Shown here in pieces: positions 31,001-42,294 of a stretch of 64,000 bases of DNA. The notes beneath the pieces were generated by a model that made no database searches, was not told the DNA's origin, and was given only the letters and a program-made list of their open reading frames with translations. The stretch lies in NCBI GenBank assembly GCA_009760885.1, contig CM019718.1:25847133-25911132 (forward strand). The letters run 5' to 3'. How positions within the stretch are numbered: position 1 is the stretch's first letter; each line of letters starts with the position of its first letter. A program made the position numbers and the translations under genes. Source of the stretch: Achatina immaculata. Lineage: Eukaryota; Mollusca; Gastropoda; Stylommatophora; Achatinidae.

Positions 31001-31815
31001 TAGAAACAAAAATGGTAGGATAGGGAACAAGTGACAGTAAAATGATCCGCCGAGGAAGAGAGATATTTTCAAAGAAACCCAGGGAAACGAAAGATGCCGC
31101 TGGTAGACATGCTTTTGCACTGTAAAACATGCTGGCGCAGCTACTCTGAGAACTTGACAGAGAACTTGACATGCAGATTATGGAACTCATTACTGGGTGC
31201 ATTCTGTGTTACTGTTTTTTTTTTCAAAATGCGTACTGTATAGTATTCATTCCATGGCCTGTACTCCACCGATGTGTACATTCAGAGCAAAGCTGTAACA
31301 GCAGTGCTTTTGTTGTGTAGATTATTGCATTGTTTCGTGCATTTTCATGGACTTCTGCCAAGGATGTGGAAAAATGCACGGAATTCATTAGCTGATTCGA
31401 GTTTTTGATTTGCCGAGTGTTAAGAGGGCGCTGGTGTTAATGCGCTGTCGTGGGAGTGCAGAGAGAGGTAAGAACTGCATGGCTATCCAGATCATCAGTG
31501 GAAGTAATCCCTACCCCCTACTAATGGGAGAAACCATCTTCCTTCTCATTCTCTTTCTTTCGTACCCCTTCTCTCTTTGGCCTCCCTTCTCTCTCTCTCT
31601 CTCTCTCTCTTTCTCTTTCTCTTCGCTCTCTCTCTTTTGTCTACCTTCTCTAGGACCTTAAATCTGCCTAACTTCAATCACACACTGAGAGAAAGAAAGA
31701 CAGAGAGAGAGAGGAGGAGGAGGAAGAGGAAAGGAACGGCTTACAAGAATAAGACCATTGACAATACAAGAAAAAAAGCTTCGTCCTAGAGCACTCGCAA
31801 TTTTTATGTTTAAAA
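31001..31815. other. no gene seen
   Basis: Contains a (TC)n block near 31585-31640 and a purine-rich stretch near 31686-31735. Open frames are low complexity. Confidence 0.5.
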
Positions 31816-32208
31816 AATGACAATTCTTCTTCTTCCTCCTCTGCTTCCTCTTTTTCTTCTTCCTCCTCCTCCTCTTCTTCTTCTTCTTCTTCCTCCTCCT
31901 CCTCCTCCTCTTCTTCCTCTTCTTCCTCTGCTTCCTCTTTTTCTTCTTCTTCTTCTTCTTCCTCTGCTTCTTCCTCCTCTGCTTCCTCTTCTTCTTCTTC
32001 TTTTTTTCTTCTTCTTCCTCCTCCTCCTCCTCTTCTTCTTCTTCTTCTTCCTCTGCTTCCTCTTCTTCTTCTTCCTCTTCTTCCTCCTCCTCCTCTTCTT
32101 CTTCTTCCTCCTCCTCCTCTTCTTCTTCTTCTTCCTCCTCCTCCTCTTCTTCTTCTTCTTCTTCCTCCTCCTCCTCCTCTTCTTCTTCTTCTTCTTCTTC
32201 TTCCTCTT
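31816..32208. repeat. TTC/CTC trinucleotide tract, ~390 bp
   Basis: Triplets TTC and CTC in long runs with five spaced CTCTGCTTCCTCTT-type interruptions that recur at irregular distances. The minus strand would read as poly-Glu (~55 residues before a switch to Lys-rich), which I treat as an artefact. The tract abuts the 3' end of a minus-strand LINE. Confidence 0.95.
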
Positions 32209-32420
32209 GGGTGTTCAAATCCTTGGTCGTGCCAGAAGCCCGGACGCTAGGATGAAGTCCACAGTCCTCTCCAGACCCCCCACCCCCCGGGCAGCCCTAC
32301 ACAGTTTCCACCAGAGGCACAAGCCTTGTGGCCATGTCTGGGTATCGTACGTTGGGCACTCTCGGAGTACATGTTCTGGGGTATGTACCTCGCTCATACA
32401 CAGGTGGGCAACTGCTTGTA
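32209..32420 (-). mobile_element. CR1/jockey-like LINE C-terminal fragment
   Basis: The minus strand encodes VHTPEHVLRECPTYDTQTWP, then KLCRAARGVGGLERTVDFIL and ASGLLARPRI with the stop. The HxLxxCPxY and LxxTxxFIxxxGL arrangement is the common C-terminus of CR1/jockey-type LINEs (usually after a Cys-Cys pair, lost here). The element's tail would be the GAA-rich strand of the adjacent tract. Confidence 0.65.
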
Positions 32421-32850
32421 TGTGAGATCTTGAGCCAGAGCTACTGGCTCACCAGTCTGCCATGGCCAGTTCTTAATCGGAGCAGGACCGTTTGTTACTT
32501 CCTTTCTATGATAATAATATCAATTCTGTTACACTATACATCTTTAAGAAGTAGATGTGATTTTATGCCATGATGATGATGATGATGAGGGGGAGAACGA
32601 CGACAATTTAGACATTTTTTTAAAAAATGACGATAGCCTTGTCTTCATGTTGTCTTAATATTGAACGTTTGAGCTGAATTACTTCCGTATACAAGTGGTT
32701 TACTGCGTTCTCTTACAGCCAACGTATGAAATATGTAGACTCTCAACTGACCAGCATCCATGGAGATTAGTATATGCCGAATAATGTAGTTTCTAGCTGC
32801 TTGAGACTTACTATTAAAAATAAGCCTAACTAGTGCAAATATACCAACAT
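32421..32850. other. no gene seen
   Basis: Contains a (ATG)n run at about 32569-32588. Nothing else recognisable. Confidence 0.5.
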
Positions 32851-33132
32851 ACTATACCATATAAAAAAGAAGGTGGACATATGTCGGTCACGTGATGAAT
32901 AGAAACAGTCAGAGAATCCCCAAACAAGCTATCAAGTGGAACAGAACAGGCCGAAGAAAAAGATGTCGACCACGTGAAACCCTAAAGAGGACATCGTTAA
33001 GAGAGGCCAGTTCAGAGGGCATAACATCCCAAGATGAGGTTGAAAAGCTCGCCGAAAACTTGGCAAACTACCACGCGAGCCCCATGTGATGTTTAGCGGC
33101 ACGGAAAGGATGTAAGATGTAACTATACCATA
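32851..33132 (+). mobile_element. LINE family A 3' fragment with 11-bp TSD
   Basis: ACTATACCATA at 32851-32861 and 33122-33132 brackets a 260-bp 5'-truncated insertion on the plus strand. It encodes RRWTYVGHVMNRNSQRIPKQ-like residues, RPRETLKRTSLREASSEGIT and DEVEKLAENLANY, then a stop near ACGGCACGGAAAGGATGTAA. Residues near the end are substituted relative to other copies (ASSEGITSQ), resembling the 59034-59640 copy, so at least two A subfamilies exist. Confidence 0.88.
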
Positions 33133-33558
33133 CCATAAACTCTATATTGACTTGATAATAATATTGCAATACAGTAATTACAGCAAAAACAAATTAAGAC
33201 AAATAAAAGCAATCTTAATTTAACAGTTTTATAAAAACAGCTTTGTGAATGCATTGTGCAATTTTACTTAAATGATGGTCAATAAACTTTCCAACTTAAT
33301 GAACTTCACAAACATAATTTTTTTTTTCTCTTTTTAACTTCTAGTAACTTAGGAAAAAAAACATACACACACACACACACACTTGAGACTGTTACAACAG
33401 GGTTGAGAGTTTATTGGGTAGACATCGCTTAAGGATCTAATGCAGCTGGCACAGGATCAGGAGAAGTGGATGTTTATACGTACATCTCCGATAGAAATGT
33501 ATTTTCTTTTTAAATTTTATTTAAAGTATTACTTCCTCGATTTGTTCCCAGTTTACTG
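33133..33558. other. no gene seen
   Basis: AT-rich; a (CA)n run lies at about 33363-33382. No recognisable coding sequence. Confidence 0.5.
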
Positions 33559-33936
33559 TAAATGAGAACTGAACTGGTATAAAAACACATGTACAAACAG
33601 TAAACAAACACGAAATAGATAATAACTGAAATGGTATAAAAACACATGTACAAACAGTAAACAAACGCGAAATAGATAATAACTGAAATGGTATAAAAAC
33701 ACATGTACAAACAGTAACAAACGCGAAATAGATGATAACTGAACTGATATAAAAACATGTACAAACAGCAAACAAACACTAAATAGATGAGAACTGAACT
33801 GGTATAAAAATATGTACAAACAGCAAACAAACACGAAATAGATGAGAACTAAACTGATATAAAAACACATGTAAAAACAGCAAACAACCATGAAATAGAT
33901 GAGAATTATACTGGTATAAAAACACATGTACAAACA
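33559..33936. repeat. 57-bp minisatellite, ~6.5 copies (left part)
   Basis: The unit is AAATAGATAATAACTGAAAT, GGTATAAAAACACATGTACA and AACAGTAAACAAACGCG. As 57 is a multiple of three, minus-strand frames give 19-residue repeats such as FVYCLYMCFYTISVIIY, not proteins. The array continues at 37482 beyond a ~3.5 kb retroelement insertion. Confidence 0.95.
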
Positions 33937-34244
33937 TAAATCATCATCATCAGGTGCCGTGACGACTGGCGTTGACTATTATGCTTCTCCAGAGTACGCG
34001 ATCCTTCATGCAGGCCATCAGCTCAGTTGGCGATCTCTTCTCAAACCATCCCGTCAGACTATCCAGTATCATTTCTCTCGGTCTTCTATTGGATCTTTTT
34101 CCTTCTATTGTTCCTGTTATTATATTTTCAATGCCCCCTCTTCTCACTGCACGTCCTATGAAAGTACATTGTCTCTCTCTTATTTTTTAGACAAGTTTTT
34201 TTGTCCCACCAGCTCTTCTCAAACACTCTTCATTAGTTATTTTT

Positions 34245-37200
34245 CTTATATCTTATATCCTTTCCGTGCCGTTAAACGTCACATAGGGATTTTATACCCA
34301 TTAATTTGGCGTCTATTAACAATGATCCTCTTTACGCGGTCTGACTCTTTTCATTGGCCTGTTGTGTTCCACGTGATAGCTTGTTTTGGGATTCTCTGAT
34401 GATTTCTTCTTATCATGTGATCAACATATGTCCATCTCCTTTTCCTGATCACCCATGAGATTGGTTGTTGTTCAGTCATCTGTCTTATTTCTGCATTGTT
34501 CTTAAATTCGTTCAACTTGATGCCGAGTATTTTCCTTAGGCATTTGTTTTCAAAAGAGTCTAATTTCTTTTCTATTTTTTTAGTTGTTTTCCAGCTTTTG
34601 CATGCATAAATGAGGGTGAATATTGCATTTGAACTGAATAGTCTTAACTTGGTTTTTGTGCTTATAATTTTGAATGCCATATGTTCTCAAGATTCTTGAA
34701 GATCGATGCTGCTTTTGAAATTCTAATTCTAACTTCATTTCTGCTGTCACAATCCAGGTCTATGTAGCTGTCAAGGTATGCAAATTGATTGACTTCTTCA
34801 ACATCTGTCCTTTCTACGTGTATTTTTCCATTTTGATTAATGGGAAGTTTCATTATTTTTGTTTTGTCCTTGTTAATTTCAAGCCCTATTTTGCAAGGCA
34901 GTAAAGATAGACCATCTGTTTTTTTCTTGCATGGAATTCACATTGTTACTGATAAGAGTTATGTCATCAGCAAAATCAAGATCTTCTAGTTGGGTCCCAT
35001 GTACCCAATCCATACATGTGTTACCTGTGCAGCATTTTTTTCATTATGAAATATACTGCAATTCAAAAAAGCAACGGAGGTAGTATACATCCTTGTTTCA
35101 CACCTATTTCAATCTGGAACCATTCACTCATCCCTTCTTCTGTTTTGACTGCACAAACATATCCATTGTGTAAGTCCTTAATGATGTTGACAATTTTAGA
35201 TGGTATTCCACATAAACTTAAAATTCTTCACAATGAATCTCTGTGTATGCTATCAAATGTCTTTTTAAAGTCTATGAAGTTTACTGAACTTCATAATGGT
35301 TTCTGATTTTCAATATGATCTTCAAGTATTACTCTTAGAATAAAGATCTGGTCGAGACAGCTTCTCCCTTTTCGAAATCCTGCTTGTTCTTCTCTCATTG
35401 CAGTATCCACTATATCTTTAAGTCTATTCAAAATGACCTTTCAAAATACTTTTGACACAACTGATATTAAAGTTACTCCTCTCCAATTGTTACAGTCACT
35501 AAGGTTGCCTTTTTTTGGTATTTTAACAATGATTCCTTTTTTCCATTTAGAAGGGACTTTTTCTTCTTTCCAAATCTTGTTAAACATTCTCTGTAGTTGT
35601 CTCATGTTGTCACTATTGATAGCTTTTAACATTTCAGTTGTTATTTCATCTTCACCTGCAGCTGTGTTGTTAGCCATTAAATTCACTGCTGTTTCAGTTT
35701 CATGCAATGTAATTTCATCTAGGTTGACATTTTGTTGTGGGGCTGGTAAGTCGGTTTCACGGTTTATCAATTCTTTTGGGTGTGGTCGATTAAATATTTC
35801 CTGGAAGTGTTCAGCCCATCTTTCCTTTTTGGTCTTTACTTGATGTTAATAGGGTTCCAGTTTTGCTAAGGATTGGTCTTTCTTTAGATGTAATAGTACC
35901 TGTTAGCCTCTTTTGTATGTTATATAAAGTTTTGTTGTCTCTTGTTTTTGCTGCTTTCTCTGCCTCTTTTGCCATAATGTCTATGTATTCTCTTTTATCC
36001 CTTCTAGCTGAACGTTTTACTTTCTTGTCTATTTCTCTGTATGTTGCTTTCGCCAGATCTTTTCCAAGGTCTATTTTCACATTAAACATATAAATGTCTA
36101 ATTTGGCTGCTCGTCTTTCATATATATACTTCCATATATTTTCTGATATCTTTGCTTTTTTTTGGTTTTTTTTTCAGTCCAGCGCTTGCTTTTGCTGCTG
36201 TGATTATGGCTGTGCTGTAAGAATTCCATAATTCATTTATACTTATCTCCTCTTCTTCACTGGGTGTTGTAGAATGATTGGCAAGTTCCTGATTGAAATT
36301 ACTGTTAGTATTTTCTTCTTGTAGGCCGTGGCTGTTAATCTTTCTGCGTACTGATTTCTTGTGTTGGCTTTTCAGTTTTAGTTTTATTTTTTCCTATACA
36401 CAGGTTGTGACCACTGTTAACATCTGCACCCCTATATGTCCTTACATCTATGAGAGATGTTCTGTATTGATTTCTAATACAAAAGTGATCTATCCGGTTT
36501 CTAGTTCTATCATCTGGGATATCCACGTTGTTTTATGTATCTATTTGTGTGGAAATATTGTGCCTCCAGTTAGACATATTTCAATTAATATTTCTCCGTT
36601 CTGATTAACCATGTCAATTCCTTCTTTCCCTATTACTTTTTAGACGTCGTTGTTATCTTTCCCTACCTTAGCGTTGAAGTCCCCCTTAGCAATTAGGATG
36701 TCGTGTTTAGGGACTTTGTTAATGATTTGTTGTAATCGGTGATAGAAAGCGTCTTTTGCCTCATCATCTTTTACCTTTGTGGGTGCTTAACACTGTATGA
36801 TTGTCATTCTTCCGTGTCTTAGGTTGTATCGTGCTCTTATTATATGACTGTTCACTGGTTCCCATTCTACAAGGCTCTTTGCTGCTATATTTGACATAAT
36901 AATACCTACCCCATCCTGGTGTTTCCCATCCTCTCTGCCTGAATGTATTATTAACTTACCGTTTTCCGCCGATCTTTACCTGCTTCTGGCCATCGCATTT
37001 CACTGATGCCCAGTACGTCTAGGTGGTATCTCTCCATTTCTCTGATGACCTGAGTATTTTTTGTTGGTGCCACCATTGTTCTTACGTTCCAGAATCTAAT
37101 CTTTGTCACAAGTTTTGGGCCGACGAATGTATTCTTTGAGCTCTTCGGAGTTGGCATCCCTGATGCTCGGTTGGTTTCGTTGCGAGTTTCCGTAACGATA

Positions 37201-37300
37201 TCTTTTTTCCCCATTTAGAGTAGCCTCTAGATAGGTCCCAGGATAATGTTGTGAGCCTTATGCCCAACTCCCGATACAGGATATGTGACAGCGGAATTCC
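34245..37300 (-). mobile_element. LINE family A, full-length (~3.06 kb), with 9-bp TSD, nested in family B
   Basis: GTTATTTTT at 34236-34244 and 37301-37309 is the target-site duplication, so the element is 3056 bp. Its 5' end (minus strand) reads GGAATTCCGCTGTCACATAT; the same region recurs at 50150-50195. Layout on the minus strand: short 5' UTR, a single ORF with APE endonuclease then RT, stop almost at the 3' end, and an ATAAG-like tail. One-ORF organisation, a ~3 kb size, a minimal 3' UTR and a short tandem tail are RTE-clade traits. It is the reference copy for family A here. Confidence 0.88.
34280..37214 (-). pseudogene. family A endonuclease-reverse transcriptase ORF, decayed
   Basis: From 37214 it reads MGKKDIVTETRNETNRASGM, then IRFWNVRTMVAPTKNTQ and DVLGISEMRWPEAGK (APE endonuclease motifs). 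ILIAKGDFNAKV is encoded near 36690. RTRNRIDHFCIRNQYRTSL and GADVNSGHNL follow, where the usual SDHH catalytic motif reads SGHN. The RT part has AGEDEITTEMLKAI, WRGVTLISVVSKVF, QAGFRKGRSCLDQIF, a DFADD box (about 34960) in place of YADD, EEVNQFAYLDSYID, and the C-terminal WTYVDHMIRRNHQRIPKQAI tail. Several stops and frameshifts break the ORF, so it is not active. Known family role: nick the target and copy element RNA there. Confidence 0.82.
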
Positions 37301-37481
37301 GTTATTTTTGCTGTCCAGGAAATTCTCAACATTCTTCTAACAAACCACATTTCTACTGCTTCCAATGATTTTTGTGCAGACCTGCTTATTGTCCATGATT
37401 CACTTCCATATAACAAGATAGGTTCAATATAGCATTTTAGGGCTCGTTTTATAACATCCATTGATAAGGATGTGTTGGATA

Positions 37482-38214
37482 ACAAACAGTAAACAAACAC
37501 GAAATAGATGAGAACTAAACTGGTTATAAAAACACACGTACAAATAGTAAACAAGCACAAGAGAGTGTGCTGAGTTACGAAATGGGACCCCCCCCCCCCA
37601 TATTTGACCAACGACTGAGGCTAACGTGACAAGAGATCAATAAACTCTTAACACGCGCCAGACTTTTCCTCCCACACTCCCTCTGTTTCTGACAGTACTC
37701 GCGTCCACACATTACCTTCTCTCTCACCTCAGCAACACACACGCAAAAGAACAAGAACAAGAACAAACAAACAAACAAACAAACTCAGCTTCTTTCCTCT
37801 CACTCCATTCTCCGTTCACAAGATAACGTAAAATCGGGACATAAACTTTCCAGACGAGAAAAATTTCCCGGTAATTCAGATTAATGCAATTTTCAGGGCC
37901 ATCTGGACTCGAGGAAAGTCGACTGGCCACGTGCTTGACGTAATGTCGATATCCAATCTCACTACATATAAAGTCACGGAAATTCTTATTCCAGATAAAA
38001 TAATCCTTGGTAATATAGAGAAAATGAAATAACACGAAAAAGAAAACAACATAAACATCAACAGTATGAGGACTACGAGATTCCATTGCAAAAATAAGTT
38101 TAGAAACGCGAATTCAAGAGTTCTCCAACTTTATTTTATATGCTAGATTTTTTTATGAATTATTTATATCTAGATAACCCCTTTTGGCTATGAAAACCCC
38201 AACGTTGTATATGT

Positions 38215-38220
<6 letters not shown>
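37482..38220. other. remainder of the 57-bp minisatellite plus unique flank
   Basis: 37482-37557 holds about 1.3 units of the 57-bp minisatellite (AACAGTAAACAAACACGAAA, TAGATGAGAACTAAACTGGT). A C homopolymer at 37588-37599 and ~620 bp of DNA without recognised genes follow, with AAAC-type runs near 37755-37785. Minus-strand frames at 37575-38091 have no domains. The second copy of this block is 41525-42262. Confidence 0.7.

Positions 38221-38254
<34 letters not shown>
38221..38254. repeat. (AT)17 microsatellite
   Basis: Borders the 3' tail of the next family A copy and may have grown from that element's AT-rich tail. The duplicate at 42265-42292 has 14 units. Confidence 0.95.
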
Positions 38255-38256
<2 letters not shown>

Positions 38257-41200
38257 TTCCCGTGCCGTTAAACGTCACATACGGCCCGCATGGTAGCTGC
38301 CAATTTTCCTTGTTTTCCACGAGCTTTTCGACCTCATCAAAGGACTTTATGCCCATTAATTTGGCCTCTGTTAACAATGTTCCTCCTTAGAGTTTCACGC
38401 GGTCTGCCTCTTTTTCTTCGGCCTGTTGTGTTCCACTTGATAGCTTGTTTTGGGATTCTCTTATGGTTTCTTCTCATCACGTGATCAACATATGTCCATC
38501 TCCTTTTCCTGATCACTCATGAGATTGGTTGTTGTTCAGTCATATGTCTTATTTCTGCATTGTTCTTGAATTCGTTCAACTTGATGCCGAGTATTTTCCT
38601 TAGGCATTTGCTTTAAAAAGAGTCTCCTTTCTATTTATTTAGTTGTTTTCCAGTTTTCACATGCATAAATGAGGGTGGATATTACATTTGAATTGAATAG
38701 TCTTAACTCTGTTTGTGTGCTTATAACTTTTGAATGCCATATGTTCTCAAGATTCTTGAAAATCGATGCTGCTTTTGACATTCTAACTTCATTTCTGCTG
38801 TCACAATTCTGGTTTATGTAGCTGCTAAGGTATGCAAATTGATCGACTTCTTCAACATCTGTCCCTTCTACGTGTATTTTTTTCATTTTGATTAATGGGA
38901 AGTTTCAATATTTTTGTTTTGTCCTTGTTAATTTCAAGTCCTTTTTTTTTTGCTAGCCAGTGAAGATAGGCTATCTGTTTTTTCTTGCATGGAATTTACA
39001 TTGTTAATGATAAGAGTTATGTCATCAGCAAAATCAAGATCTTCTAGTTGGGTCCCATGTACCCATTCCACACATGTGTAACCTGTGCAGCATTTTGTTC
39101 ATTATGATATGTATTGCAGTTCAAAAAAGCAAAGGAGGTAGTATACATCTGTTTCAATCTGGAACCATTCGTTCCCTTCTTCTGTTGTGACTGCACAGAC
39201 ATATCCATTGTGGGGGTCCTTAATGATATTAATGATGTTGACAGTTTTAGGTGGCATTCCATAAAGACTTAAAATTATCCACAATGTATCTCTGTATATG
39301 CTATCAAATGTCTTTTTAAAGTCTATGAAGTTCAGTACTAATGGTTTCTGATTTTCAATATGTTCTTCAAGTATTATTCTTAGAGTAAAGATCTGGTCGA
39401 GACAGCTTCTCCCTTTTCGAAATCCTGCTTGTTCTTCTCTCATTGCAGTATCCACTATATCTTTAAGTCTATTCAAAATGACCTTTCAAAATACTTTTGA
39501 CACAACTGATATTAAAGTTACTCCTCTCCAATTGTTACAGTCACTAAGGTTGCCTTTTTTTGGTATTTTAACAATGATTCCTTTTTTCCATTTAGAAGGG
39601 ACTTTTTCTTCTTTCCAAATCTTGTTAAACATTCTCTGTAGTTGTCTCATGTTGTCACTATTGATAGCTTTTAACATTTCAGTTGTTATTTCATCTTCAC
39701 CTGCAGCTGTGTTGTTAGCCATTAAATTCACTGCTGTTTCAGTTTCATGCAATGTAATTTCATCTAGGTTGACATTTTGTTGTGGGGCTGGTAAGTCGGT
39801 TTCACGGTTTATCAATTCTTTTGGGTGTGGTCGATTAAATATTTCCTGGAAGTGTTCAGCCCATCTTTCCTTTTTGGTCTTTACTTGATGTTAATAGGGT
39901 TCCAGTTTTGCTAAGGATTGGTCTTTCTTTAGATGTAATAGTACCTGTTAGCCTCTTTTGTATGTTATATAAAGTTTTGTTGTCTCTTGTTTTTGCTGCT
40001 TTCTCTGCCTCTTTTGCCATAATGTCTATGTATTCTCTTTTATCCCTTCTAGCTGAACGTTTTACTTTCTTGTCTATTTCTCTGTATGTTGCTTTCGCCA
40101 GATCTTTTCCAAGGTCTATTTTCACATTAAACATATAAATGTCTAATTTGGCTGCTCGTCTTTCATATATACTTCCATATATTTTCTGATATCTTTGCTT
40201 TTTTTTGGTTTTTTTTTCAGTCCAGCGCTTGCTTTTGCTGCTGTGATTATGGCTGTGCTGTAAGAATTCCATAATTCATTTATACTTATCTCCTCTTCTT
40301 CACTGGGTGTTGTAGAATGATTGGCAAGTTCCTGATTGAAATTACTGTTAGTATTTTCTTCTTGTAGGCCGTGGCTGTTAATCTTTCTGCGTACTGATTT
40401 CTTGTGTTGGCTTTTCAGTTTTAGTTTTATTTTTTCCTATACACAGGTTGTGACCACTGTTAACATCTGCACCCCTATATGTCCTTACATCTATGAGAGA
40501 TGTTCTGTATTGATTTCTAATACAAAAGTGATCTATCCGGTTTCTAGTTCTATCATCTGGGATATCCACGTTGTTTTATGTATCTATTTGTGTGGAAATA
40601 TTGTGCCTCCAGTTAGACATATTTCAATTAATATTTCTCCGTTCTGATTAACCATGTCAATTCCTTCTTTCCCTATTACTTTTTAGACGTCGTTGTTATC
40701 TTTCCCTACCTTAGCGTTGAAGTCCCCCTTAGCAATTAGGATGTCGTGTTTAGGGACTTTGTTAATGATTTGTTGTAATCGGTGATAGAAAGCGTCTTTT
40801 GCCTCATCATCTTTTACCTTTGTGGGTGCTTAACACTGTATGATTGTCATTCTTCCGTGTCTTAGGTTGTATCGTGCTCTTATTATATGACTGTTCACTG
40901 GTTCCCATTCTACAAGGCTCTTTGCTGCTATATTTGACATAATAATACCTACCCCATCCTGGTGTTTCCCATCCTCTCTGCCTGAATGTATTATTAACTT
41001 ACCGTTTTCCGCCGATCTTTACCTGCTTCTGGCCATCGCATTTCACTGATGCCCAGTACGTCTAGGTGGTATCTCTCCATTTCTCTGATGACCTGAGTAT
41101 TTTTTGTTGGTGCCACCATTGTTCTTACGTTCCAGAATCTAATCTTTGTCACAAGTTTTGGGCCGACGAATGTATTCTTTGAGCTCTTCGGAGTTGGCAT

Positions 41201-41343
41201 CCCTGATGCTCGGTTGGTTTCGTTGCGAGTTTCCGTAACGATATCTTTTTTCCCCATTTAGAGTAGCCTCTAGATAGGTCCCAGGATAATGTTGTGAGCC
41301 TTATGCCCAACTCCCGATACAGGATATGTGACAGCGGAATTCC
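38255..41343 (-). mobile_element. chimeric LINE family A copy made by recombination
   Basis: Left of 39386 this copy is identical to the truncated A copy at 42293-43424; right of 39429 it is identical to the full-length A copy (35385-37300). In the 44-bp window 39386-39429 all three copies agree. The left diagnostic site is G at 39385 (A in copy 1); the right one is T at 39430 (C in copy 3). The middle element therefore joins the 3' half of one insertion to the 5' half of another. Its coding sequence has the same breaks as its parents (for example minus-strand RT frames 39102-39476 and 39486-39815). Confidence 0.9.
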
Positions 41344-42258
41344 GTTATTTTTGCTGTCCAGGAAATTCTCAACATTCTTCTAACAAACCACATTTCTACT
41401 GCTTCCAATGATTTTTGTGCAGACCTGCTTATTGTCCATGATTCACTTCCATATAACAAGATAGGTTCAATATAGCATTTTAGGGCTCGTTTTATAACAT
41501 CCATTGATAAGGATGTGTTGGATAACAAACAGTAAACAAACACGAAATAGATGAGAACTAAACTGGTTATAAAAACACACGTACAAATAGTAAACAAGCA
41601 CAAGAGAGTGTGCTGAGTTACGAAATGGGACCCCCCCCCCCCCATATTTGACCAACGACTGAGGCTAACGTGACAAGAGATCAATAAACTCTTAACACGC
41701 GCCAGACTTTTCCTCCCACACTCCCTCTGTTTCTGACAGTACTCGCGTCCACACATTACCTTCTCTCTCACCTCAGCAACACACACGCAAAAGAACAAGA
41801 ACAAGAACAAACAAACAAACAAACAAACTCAGCTTCTTTCCTCTCACTCCATTCTCCGTTCACAAGATAACGTAAAATCGGGACATAAACTTTCCAGACG
41901 AGAAAAATTTCCCGGTAATTCAGATTAATGCAATTTTCAGGGCCATCTGGACTCGAGGAAAGTCGACTGGCCACGTGCTTGACGTAATGTCGATATCCAA
42001 TCTCACTACATATAAAGTCACGGAAATTCTTATTCCAGATAAAATAATCCTTGGTAATATAGAGAAAATGAAATAACACGAAAAAGAAAACAACATAAAC
42101 ATCAACAGTATGAGGACTACGAGATTCCATTGCAAAAATAAGTTTAGAAACGCGAATTCAAGAGTTCTCCAACTTTATTTTATATGCTAGATTTTTTTAT
42201 GAATTATTTATATCTAGATAACCCCTTTTGGCTATGAAAACCCCAACGTTGTATATGT

Positions 42259-42294
<36 letters not shown>

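Larger units (their letters stand above)
33937..37481 (-). mobile_element. LINE family B insertion (split by family A) with 7-bp TSD
   Basis: ACAAACA at 33930-33936 and 37482-37488 flanks the insertion in the 57-bp minisatellite. The two B pieces are 33937-34244 (minus-strand C-terminus, [22 protein letters not shown] and [18 protein letters not shown], with the ATG tail at the left) and 37310-37481 ([20 protein letters not shown] and EMWFVRRMLRISWTAKIT). Together they make ~480 bp of 5'-truncated B sequence. Reading WTAKIT at 37310 continues into NEECLRRAG at 34235 once the A insertion is ignored. After 37301 the translated frame runs into A sequence. Confidence 0.9.
35341..39385. repeat. 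tandem segmental duplication, unit 1 (4045 bp)
   Basis: The whole interval is repeated at 39386-43424. By eye the only differences are length changes in simple repeats: TA units in the CATATATATAC word near 36118, a poly-C tract of 12 against 13 near 37588, (AT)17 against (AT)14 near 38221, and a T run of 10 against 11 near 38942. Coordinates shift by 4045, 4043, 4044, 4038 and 4039 across these points. The unit contains the 5' half of the full-length A element, the B remnant, the minisatellite remnant, ~660 bp of unique DNA and the 3' half of a second A element. Confidence 0.93.

Noticed and set aside
31658..32218. Poly-Glu/Lys frame of 186 residues
   Set aside because: Pure translation of a TTC/CTC tract next to a LINE tail; no unique sequence.
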